Source of the DNA: Heliocidaris tuberculata
Lineage: Eukaryota; Echinodermata; Echinoidea; Camarodonta; Echinometridae
Assembly (NCBI GenBank): GCA_025618425.1
Contig: CM046832.1
Coordinates: forward strand, 18,571,608-18,635,607
Direction: 5' to 3'
DNA length: 64,000 bases
The first letter of the stretch is position 1, and every line of letters starts with the position of its first letter. Of the stretch, positions 1-10,039 are shown in pieces. The translations under genes were made by a program, and so were the position numbers. Under the pieces are notes generated by a model. The model was not told the DNA's origin. It searched no databases and worked only from the letters and a program-made list of their open reading frames with translations.

Positions 1-974
1 CTCTCCAAATTGTATCCCTTCTAGCTCTATTTGGGTAGACCTTTTTTTTTAAAACTAGAAAAATACTGGGGGATGAAATATGCGCAGCACTTCACAAAAA
101 AAAAAAAAAAAAAAAAAAAAAATGTGTTAGCAGTATCGTATTTAGAATATTTCTGTGGATGTATCATAATAAAATGGCTGCTTTCCATTATCCAAGTCCA
201 CATTTAATTAGCCCCTTTAAGCGCATCCTGTATTCACTTTCCAGTCGAAGGATGATTTTTCTTATTCATTAATTTTGCTCTTTTTTTTTTCTTTAAAAAT
301 TCTCAGAAGTTTCTGTCAAAAAACGTTATCTTTAATATAATATGAAATACAACATTTTATAATTTTAATCTTATATATCATCCACGGAGGGGAGGGGTTC
401 GCCATCTTACAGTGGTCAGTCGCTTCCCTTTCTGTAAAAAAAAAAAAGTAAGGAAAGATGCCTAATCAGACCATCCATTTTCACGGAGGAAGTTTTAAAA
501 ATATCTAATGAAAGAAATTTTCGTCTGATGTTGGAACCCAAGAAATTAATAAAATGAGATTCACTATGAACCCCCTCCCATTTAATGGGATTGATACGCA
601 TGTATCTAACTGTCCAAATTATAGCCGCTTGCAAAAATATTTCAGTCGATTAATGGTTCAGCTATTTCAATTCCATTGTTAATTACGCCAGTGATGACCA
701 TGGTAACAACACGTGTACGTTTACAGGGCATTATTCCAAAGTTTTATTTATTCCGAAGGTTCGTATTTTATTCCGACTGTCCTTGATAAATGAACGCCAG
801 TAGTAGCAGTAGAAGTAGTAGTAGTATTTATTTTCCGTTCAGTTAAAAAAATACAAACGTGTACAATATAAGTATTTACATCTGAATGAAACGGCTGGAT
901 AACCCATATTCAGCTGTGCCAGGCAAGGCACTACTGGCCTTCCATGGGGTCCACGCTAGGGCTTCAGCTAAAGC
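1..974. other. Non-coding intron or intergenic sequence
   Basis: No coding exon recognised. Holds a poly-A run (98-121) and AT-rich sequence. By the gene model it lies inside the long intron after the last visible aminotransferase exon. Confidence 0.5.
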
Positions 975-1575
975 CTCAGTCGCACAAGAGTGGCGACCGG
1001 TCGCCGATCAGCAACAATCGAAAAAAGCTGCAACCATCGACAACAACTGCCGACGAAATACCCAAAATTCTAAAGAAATTTTACTCGGCGATTGGTCGCC
1101 GATTGGTCGCCGATCAGTTGCAGAAAGGACGCAGATCGGTCACACACATGTTTCCGATCGATTGCAGACCGGTTTTCAATGGTTGACTCGTGAGGAAGTT
1201 GGCAAATGGTTAATGCCTGTCCTACTATATCTATGCCTCTGTGATGATTAATGTCTATGTAGAAGCGTTTTGCACATGATCCATTGTCCGTAAACAAAAG
1301 ATATCGCGATGGTCGGCGATCGCTGGGCAATTGATGATCTATAATTTGCCAACTGGTTGCCGATAGGCTGCTAAAGGTCACCTCAAGACCAGTTGCCGAC
1401 TGGTCGCCTACCTTTGGATAATTGATTACAGATCAGAAAAATGCAACGCAAAAAACCTCCGCCGACCACAAACATTGAGCGACCAGTCGCGGAAAAATTA
1501 CAACCCTTAGAAAATTGTCAAGAACCTTTCTACGACCACTGAGAACCAACAGTTGTCGCTGGTCGTGTGACTGAG
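975..1575. mobile_element. TIR element with dense GGTCGCC motifs
   Basis: Begins CTCAGTCGCACAAGA and ends with the approximate inverse TCGTGTGACTGAG. The interior is crowded with GGTCGCC, GGCGACC and GGTCGGCGATC variants in both orientations (for example 990-1008, 1093-1117, 1310-1330, 1390-1408, 1480-1492). The small ORFs across it come from these repeats and are not genes. No clear target-site duplication was seen, so the transposon class is undetermined. Confidence 0.55.
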
Positions 1576-2274
1576 ATTTAAAAAGAATTTTCTCATGACG
1601 AACCTTCCGATGGATGTATCAAATTATTATTGTAACGACTGGAAAGTGTTTGCGGAATTATGAACATTCGGAATATCGCACGTCTGAACTATCGAACGCC
1701 CCAATACGTGGCAGACTATTATCAAAGCTCTTGCTTTACTAGTCATGACTTCATATATTATAATAACGCTGATTTTTATCAACAACATTCACTACTGATC
1801 TGAGGGTTTTTCCAGATAAAAACATACAAAAGTTTTAATTATAGATGTGACACATTGCAAACGCTATATCATAGTATTTTTTTTTTTTTTTTGTTTGTCA
1901 GAGAATTATTGAACTTGACCCCATAAAATCTGATAACCCCCCCCCCCCACTGACCGACTTTTAGAGGGCTGGGAAAAAATTTCTCGACACCCCCCCCCCC
2001 CCCCCCCCCCCCCCCACCTGAGCGACAATCATTATAAATTCACAAGGAGACATGAATCACGATATTTAATTCCCTTAATTAATATCCTCTCTTGAACATA
2101 TCATTAATTTGACGCCCAGAAATAATGCGGGGAATACGAAAGAGAATAAGGTCATAAGTATGGGTAGGGATACCAGTTGGTTTGAACAGTTATTGAGGAC
2201 TAAATATAATGTAAATGTTAGACCTCGATACACGTTGTAAAAGAGCCTGAAAGTGCCTAAAATCTGGCATCCCT

Positions 2275-2640
2275 GATGAAGAACATATAGACGAGGATTA
2301 ATAAAAAGAAGAAAAAGGGAAGGGCAATGAGAAGTAAAGGAAGACAGACGAAGAAATAAAGAATCGAAAGAAGGAAAGGAAAGCAAGTAGAAGAACAGGA
2401 AGATGATCATGAAAAGGATGAAGATTATGATCATTAGGAATAAGTAAAAAGAGAGAGATAAAAGAATAGACTAAAGAGAAGAAAACGAATAAGGAGAAGA
2501 AAGTAATAAAGGAAAAAATGAAACCACAAAAACAAGAAGGAAATAAGAAGAATTATTAGAAGAAAGTGAGAGAAGACGAAGAAGGAAAGATAGGAGCAGA
2601 ATAGACAAAATGAAAAAGTGGGAAGAAAAGCTTACCTTAG
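2275..2640. repeat. Purine-rich tract (plus strand)
   Basis: About 360 bp that is almost all A and G on the plus strand, built from AAGAAG and AGAAAG-type words without a strict period. The minus-strand ORF here (Phe/Leu/Ser-rich) is a composition artefact. Confidence 0.7.
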
Positions 2641-2826
2641 CTCCTGTTTCTTTCCATGGAAGTAGGTTTGAATGATGTTCATAAGGTCCGACGAAGACAA
2701 CCTATCAGAGAAAAGATTTTGAAATATGCATACGCAGATAAAAGCAACAGCAAATTATTTTGTCAAGGGGTGATGTATGGATTACTGTCTGTACGTACAA
2801 CGAACAACGATAACATCAGTGATACT

Positions 2827-3996
2827 TTAAAGGGTAATCCAACCTTGATAATAAGCTGATTTGCGTGAAAGCAGAAAAATCAGAAAAACAGTTTGAAAGA
2901 ATTCGGACAAAGAATGAGAAGTTATGGATTTTTAAATATGAGATCACTAAATCTATGCGAATCTCAAATTAGCAATTTGGTGAGTCGATTGTGACAGAAG
3001 TACTGGCGGTCAACTCTCCCGTTTGCAGTACACAAAAACATCATTAATTTGCGATTTTCTCCGAAGCGCCATTTCCCTTAGGCCTGTACTCAAAATATAT
3101 TGTAGGTAACATTATTGTTATAGGTCCTCATAAAGGAAAAAGATCTACTGAGTAATACATTTTGAAAAAAAACACGACATTTTAGCCATTTGTGTGTTGG
3201 AGCAAACGGGAGTTGTCCGCCACTACATCACAGTGACATTACCTATTTGGCCAATTTGAAATTCCCATATACAGGGTGGCCCAGAAAAAAATGCAACACC
3301 TGGGATCTGCCATTTCAACGTCATCATTAATTTACACAATATCATTAGTTTCAGTTTTATTGTGTAGAAAACTCTTTCCCGAGTAAAATGACAAAGAGAT
3401 CATCAATTTTTGGTAAGGCGTTTTGATTCTACGGTTATTTTTGGGAGGCAATGTCATTTTCAAAACTTGCTCCTTTTGCAACCGTAATCATGCTTGAAGC
3501 AGCGATAAAATTTGCCAATGACGGCTTTTCATAGAATATTCGTTTCGTTCATTTTGTCTTCGTTTTCAAAGCGAGATCAGTCGATCGTTTGTCAGCAAAG
3601 CTGACTGTATGAAAAGCCGTCATTGGCAAAATTCTCGCTGCTTCAAGCATAACTACAATTGCAAAAGTAGCAAATTTTGAAAATGACATTGTCTCACAAA
3701 AATAGCTGTAGAATCAAAACGCCTTACCCAAAATTGATGATCTTAATGTAATTTTACTCGGAGTTTTGCACCTAAATAAAAGAAGAACTAAATGATATTG
3801 TGTCAATTATGTCTTTGGAAGGGCAGATCTCAGATGTTGCATTCTTTTTGGGCCACCCTGTAATAGTGATTACTACTTTCCAAAATTTATAACTTTTGTT
3901 ATTGCTTGTCCGATTTCGTTCAAACTTTCACAAATCTGCTTTTCTGATTTTTCTTCTTTCTTTCAGAACAACTTTCCAGGTAGAATTTCCCTTTAA
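2827..3996. mobile_element. MITE family B, copy 1, interrupted by a second MITE
   Basis: Ends TTAAAGGGTAATCCAACCTT and AATTTCCCTTTAA. The interior matches copies at 7958-8538, 29581-30174 and 47694-48291. Between the two halves lies a complete foreign TIR element (3272-3860). Non-coding. Confidence 0.8.
3272..3860. mobile_element. Mariner-like MITE / long fold-back, nested in MITE B
   Basis: TIR starts CAGGGTGGCCCAGAA and ends TTTTTGGGCCACCCTG, bordered by TA on both sides (3270-3271 and 3861-3862), the target duplication expected for Tc1/mariner. The two halves are inverted copies along most of their length around a centre near 3565, so the element is a near-perfect palindrome of about 590 bp with no ORF. 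Confidence 0.8.
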
Positions 3997-4128
3997 CACC
4001 TGTGAATATAATAAAGAGCGATAATACACGGTAGGCCTAGATCTAAAATTTAAAAAAAAAAGTTATTGGCTAAATAATTTGATAATCACAGATAGTAATA
4101 AAGGGGATAAAAGGATCCATAAAACAGA

Positions 4129-4130
<2 letters not shown>

Positions 4131-4178
<48 letters not shown>
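4131..4178. repeat. (AT)n microsatellite
   Basis: Uninterrupted AT dinucleotide run of about 48 bp, directly abutting the fold-back element that follows. Confidence 0.95.
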
Positions 4179-4181
<3 letters not shown>

Positions 4182-4191
4182 GTGAGAAATC

Positions 4192-4437
4192 AATAGACCG
4201 GTTTACTAAGTTATTCAAATTTATGGATGTTTCTTTCCGGAGGACCTAGTGACCAGGTATTCCACAAACCTGTTATTAATAAATGGACTACAATACTAGG
4301 AATCCAGTTTGCATACATTACTTGTTGCTATGTCGGGCAAGCATCGGGCAAGCTTTCAGGTTGTCAAGAACAACCTTTGTTTAAAAAGCATGCATAAAAT
4401 TTGAATATGTTAGTAAACCGGCCTATTGAATTGAATG
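4192..4437. mobile_element. MITE family A, copy 1
   Basis: 246 bp with ends AATAGACCGGTTTACTAAG and TTAGTAAACCGGCCTATT. It sits inside the left arm of the fold-back element; the uninterrupted right arm shows what the empty site looked like. A second copy is at 5641-5875. Confidence 0.75.
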
Positions 4438-4623
4438 AGAGAAATAATTTGCGTAGCTAAATTCATTGTTCCTCTTTACTGACTTCCTGACAGGGGAGTA
4501 GTGAACAATAGTATTGAACAATACTCCCCTGTCCCTCAGAGAAAACGAATAAATTAACTGCGAAGGGTTACAAGGGCTGCCTGTCGGTGTTTGTACCTGG
4601 GGTAGCCGGAAACCACTCAACCC

Positions 4624-4695
4624 GCCTCCGTGGTCTAGTGGTTAAGGCGTTTGGCGTACAGTGCCAAAGACCCGGGTTCGACTCCCGGCGGAGAC
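4624..4695 (+). pseudogene. tRNA-like sequence (pseudo-tRNA or SINE head)
   Basis: 72 nt folding as a near-complete cloverleaf: acceptor arm with one mismatch, D arm GTCT/AGGC, intact T arm CCGGG/CCCGG and B box GGTTCGACTCC. The anticodon arm has an extra pair; read with a 7-nt loop the anticodon would be ACA, unusual for Cys. Its position at the centre of an inverted repeat argues for a mobile tRNA-derived sequence rather than a working gene. Confidence 0.5.
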
Positions 4696-5047
4696 AGTTT
4701 TTGCAAACCCTGCAGTTATTTCCACAAAAAGGAAGTCAGTAAGGAGGAACAATGAATTTAGCTACGCAAATTATTTCTCTCATTCAATCCAATTGATTTC
4801 TCACATTATGTAAATTTACCCACGAGAGTTGCCGATGCTATAGTATTAGAACAAATTTCTCACACATTATAATATATTATATACAGTCATGCCCCGTTTT
4901 AGTGATGGCGACCGTATGTTTCGTCAAGAGCACCAGGTCTGCCGGGCGGATTTGGTGACGGTACCAAATCCGCCAGGGGTACCGTGTCGGTCATGACACT
5001 AAGGATGGCCGATATTGTTATTGCAATAGATATATGAGACATCTCAC

Positions 5048-5177
5048 TGTTTTCTTGGCTCGTTCCCCTTTGAGTAGGAGAGCTGATACCAATTTGTTGA
5101 CTGCCCCAGTGGTCCCGCTACCAGTAAAGATGAGAGCATCATCATCTGTCGCGTTCACACACTTCTTGATGATGTCC
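5048..5177 (-). CDS. Class-V aminotransferase-like, exon with GSGTT motif (last in window)
   Basis: 130 nt encoding DIIKKCVNATDDDALIFTG, then SGTTGAVNKLVSALLLKGER and AKKT. TTGACAG acceptor and GTGAGA donor, phase 0. The next exon would start on a whole codon and is not visible in the 5 kb to the left. Confidence 0.88.
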
Positions 5178-5408
5178 CTGTCAAAATAAAACAAGGAACA
5201 GGATAGATGTCATCTAATTAGTTCTTCTCTTCTCTCTACACTGTATTATACCGTTTTATTACCATTTTCATAATATTCCTACAGGGGTAATAACGATAAT
5301 TCACAGTCGGGTATACCAGAGTGACCTATTACCAGATTACCACTAACATAATGGTGAATAGTGGATGAATACTTCATTTCTTTGGAGGAGAATCATCCTT
5401 GACAACTC

Positions 5409-5441
<33 letters not shown>

Positions 5442-8400
5442 TTTTTTTCAAAACCTTATCAATAAAATCACCATCCATACATTAAAAGGGTATATAAAGA
5501 TGACAAATTGTTTTTCATTATAAGAAATAATAATAAAAATTGTCAGGTTGGGTGATACATGTTACATGGACAACAATATTTGTATTTCTAGTGTAATTCA
5601 CCTATTTAAAGAGACTTGCCTGTAATTCTGATAACACTGGAATAGACCTGTTCACAAAGTTATTCAAATTTATGGATGTTTCTTTCCTGGGGACCTAGTA
5701 ACGAGGTATTCCATGAACCTGTTATTAATGAATGAACTACAATACCTGGAATCCAGTTTGCATACATTACTTGTTGCTGTGTCTGACAAGCCTCTGACAA
5801 GCTTTCAGATTGTCAAAATCAACCTTTGTTTTAAAGTATGCATAAAATTTGAATATATTTGTGAACAGGTCTATTACACAGAGTGAGATAAACAAATACA
5901 AGCTGACTGGTTTCAATAAAATGCACAGTGACATTAGTCTTTCTCAATTTGCAACGCCGTACAAAACATAACAACTGTAATCAATGCCTATACAACAGCA
6001 GGGGCCTGTAACATAAACATGATAAAGATATAATTCAATCTTACGATTGATATCAATCGTAAGTCTATTGCAAACCATGTACTGAAGAGCTACAATTGAT
6101 TGTAAGATTGATTGTATCTCTTTATGTTACAGGTCCCATGCAGATGCAATATCTAACATTGTTACGTAAAGCGTATCATAAATAATGTTTGCACTTGCGA
6201 AACAGACGGAGTTGCACACAATCTTTAGTGATAACATAATGTTGTTTAGTTGACAATGATAGGAATGACAACTTTTTTTCCCGTCCATTCCATTTACAAT
6301 GGCACGTAACACCTCTTCCATAATATTTATTGCCAGTAATCAATAATCTTATGCTTCCTTTAAGTTTTTTTAAATTTTTTTTTTTTTGGTAACTCGAATG
6401 ATGTTGTTGTTATATACCTTGCTTCTTTTCTAAACTTGGTAGTTTGTCTTGCCATCAGACCCGTGGTTGTGTGAGTGTTGGCGTACAGAGGCTGAACATG
6501 TTCCGTGATGTAGTCTTCAATGAATTTCACCGCTCTGTCAACAATTATTATTTTTAAAATTGCAAAGTTCATAAATAGCGATTCTATATTGAAGGGGGAA
6601 AAAGACGTTTCGACAACATTTCGAAGTATTTCGACTATAAAAATAATTGACGAAAAAACAGTCTTATAGTCTTCACCTATGTAGTGAACAAAAAACGAAA
6701 CAAACAAAAATCATTCTGTGGGGTGAAGTACATGGAGAAAAAGGGCACAAAGAGATGTCCCAGAAAGATGAATCACTTTAAGTGAACAATGACTATTGCA
6801 TTCTGATAGTACTTTTTGATTACCTTCGTAGGATTAAGCAGTTTGAAACGATTGTCGAAATGTTTCTCATAATGCGGAATTGCCCCATGCACATGACATA
6901 TGTGAATGTCACGATCATATTTTTTCTTCCTGGTTTGATTATAGTTTCTTTATGATTTAGGGAGTTAAAGGGTGTACTGTATAGATATGAGTAAATAGAT
7001 TGAAGTTTCCTAAGAAATGAAAACGATATAACGGAAGTTGCCCAATTAGGCCTAAGGGTAAAATTATGTTCGCCTTTTATGATAATTTTATGACCACGGA
7101 AGCTAGAATCCGTGGTATAAGCATGATACTATAGGGTCCATGGTATACAAGCTAGCTCCATTGTATAACTAGGTTTTATGCGTTTCCCTCTGTTGTAATG
7201 GGAATGATTTGTGAATTCTAGTCGTTATTGTGGCACTTCACTTTGGCAACCGTTGCTTATTTTGTTTGAAAAAGAAATTTATGGAAACGTAGCCATGCCC
7301 CGGATGCAAGGTCGTTTCTGGGCATCCAATTTATCACTTCCAAACATCCTACGATTAGTCAAGCCAAAGGATTTTACAAATTCCACACGACAAACTGCGT
7401 TGTGTAGCACCTCATGTGTACGCAGACAAAAAAAAATACCAAGAAAGAGACGAAAGAAGGAGAAATATAAATAACAATGTGTAAAGGGGGTACTGCAGGA
7501 TTAATCTGGTTACTATTTGAATAGTAGAGGAGTGGTCCCACGCACTCTTTGCCCAGTAAACCACTCGAGTTTATTCAACCTACAGAAAATCATAATAGGG
7601 AAAAGAGTCATAACTTCATAAAATAAGAAATGATATTTTTAAAAACACAACATCAGGTTAGAATGTGGAGGATAATGCAGATAATTTGAAATTCGGGATT
7701 CTTTTTTCTTTACATTTCACTTCAAACGAGTTAAGAATGTTTCAACGCCAAAAAGAGACACTCGGTGAAGCCTTCACAATATTATTGTTACCGGTTATGA
7801 TAATATCCTGTTGTGTGTATGTTTTGAATAAAAAAAGGGCAGTTGCTTTTACATGAAAGAGTTCATAAAATCATTTTCGTTTCTGATGCGTTATTTCCCA
7901 CCATCTGAATTCTGATGGAAAACCGTCACCAGTGTTTCAACCAGTAGGCCTATAGTATTAAAGGGAAATCCAACCTTAATAGCAAGTTGCTTTGAAAGAA
8001 CGAGGAAAAATCGGAGAAGCAGATTGGTGAAAGTTTGAACAAAATCGGACAAGCAATAAGAAAGTTATGATTTTTTGAAAGTTGTAATCACTATACATAT
8101 GGGAATTTCAAATTGGCCGAATAGGTAATGTCACTGTGATGTAGCTGTGGACAACTCCCCCATTCGCTCCAACACACAAAATGACTAAAATGTCACTTTT
8201 TTCAAAATGTATTACTCAGTAGGATATTTTTCTTTACAATATGCTATCTCCAATATATTTTGAGTACTGCCCCCATCAGGGGAAAAGCGCCTCGAAGAAA
8301 ACCGCAAATTAATGATATTTTTGTGCACGACAAATGGGAGAGTTGTCCACAAAAATGTCACAATTGACTGACCAAATTGCCAATTTGAGATTCGCATAGA

Positions 8401-9986
8401 TGTAGTGATCTCATTTTTCAATCATCCATAACTTTCTTAGTCCTTGCCCGATTTCTTTCAAACTTTCACCATCCAGTTTTTCTTATTTTTCTGCTTTCAC
8501 ACAAATCATCTTATTACCAAGGTTGGATTGCCCTTTAAGGGATTGGATTATATATAACCAGACCGATTTCAATCTGTGAAATGGATCAGGAAGTTCTGGT
8601 GATTGATAGTGTCGATTACTGCATGAACTGGTTTTGATATTACAGTTCAACTGGTGTACTATTGGCTGACCTGTGTTCATAAGGCATATAGGATTTAAGG
8701 TCAATCAGTCAACAACAAACTAGTCCTGTCTAATCCACTTATAACAAAGAATCAATAACATTTTGACAAAGACAAGGAAGAAGAGACTTTACATACCTTC
8801 CCGATGCTGTGTAGTCACAGTAGACAACTATGAAAAGAGAAAATAGACCAGATAGACAGAGAGAAAGTAGGTAAGATTAAGTTAACAACATTTCATCACA
8901 TTTCCAACAAGATTCAGTAGACTGCACATGTCAAAAATATATAATTCCTTTGCGGTAGGATATGTACATATTTGTCTCAAATGAATAACTGTATAGGCCT
9001 GCAGTATTCGTTTACTGAAAACAACGAATGTTAGTTTCATTGAACATTTGCCGAATGCAACGGGAAAATAAAAAAGTGAACTTGCTATTATGTGAATTTC
9101 AAATCATTTTAGTAGTCTTATTTATCTATTTTCATTATTCATATCGATTTTGATATATCATCAACATAAAGCAGTAACGATGCACCAGCTCAACCCTGCT
9201 CATACTCGAACATGAATTTAGCGTTTGAATACTTACTACACATGTTACAAGTGGACCAATCACAAAATAAATATTATTATTTGCTATGTTTGTATGGGGC
9301 TCCAGGCCGGCTACTAAAGTCAAATGTTACTTCTGTCAATGAATATTGCAAATTAACTTATTCTTTTTAATGTTTGACTGTCGTGTGTTTTATTTGTCCT
9401 TTTCTCTAATCTTAAGACCCATTCTTGGATGCATTGTTTTCCATGTCTCTGGGCTATCCCAACCAACTTGTAAAAGCTCAGCTGGTTGAAATTTCATGTC
9501 AGTAATATATGTCTTTATAATGGCTGTAATGAAATGAACCTTACTTCATATAGCTATGGTTAGTTTTGAAAAGAGTTTTAATTGCATACAATCTACATAA
9601 AATAATTTCACATTTGTTTGTAATTTATCCCCTTTTCTTCACTTTTTACCTCTTCAACTTCACTACAAGGGATTGCGATCAAGGACTGACAAACATGACG
9701 CCTTTGTAACATTCATATCGACATTCTCCGGAAATAATCGAAGGTCTATGGAAGTGATCAACTCGTTGAAGTTGTGAAGTGACTTATGATCGCATGTATC
9801 GTGGGATAGAGTCAGATGAATTTGCCATGTTAGGCATGTAAACTTCATACTTAAACCTACTTTCCAAACAAATTACATTATAACGATAATTATCGTCAGA
9901 AAAATTATATCACACTGAAGGAATGAATAAAATGAATAATGATGATGATGATGATGAGGATGATGAGGATAATGATGATGATGATG

Positions 9987-10039
<53 letters not shown>

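Larger units (their letters stand above)
4177..4809. mobile_element. Fold-back element carrying a tRNA-like core
   Basis: Outer arms begin ATAATGTGAGAAATCAA and end with the inverse ATTGATTTCTCACATTAT. Further inside, the left arm at 4432-4493 is the inverse of the right arm at about 4730-4795 (GAATGAGAGAAATAATTTGC). A separate MITE (4192-4437) interrupts the left arm. The core holds a short hairpin (4490-4535) and the tRNA-like sequence at 4624-4695. Confidence 0.7.
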
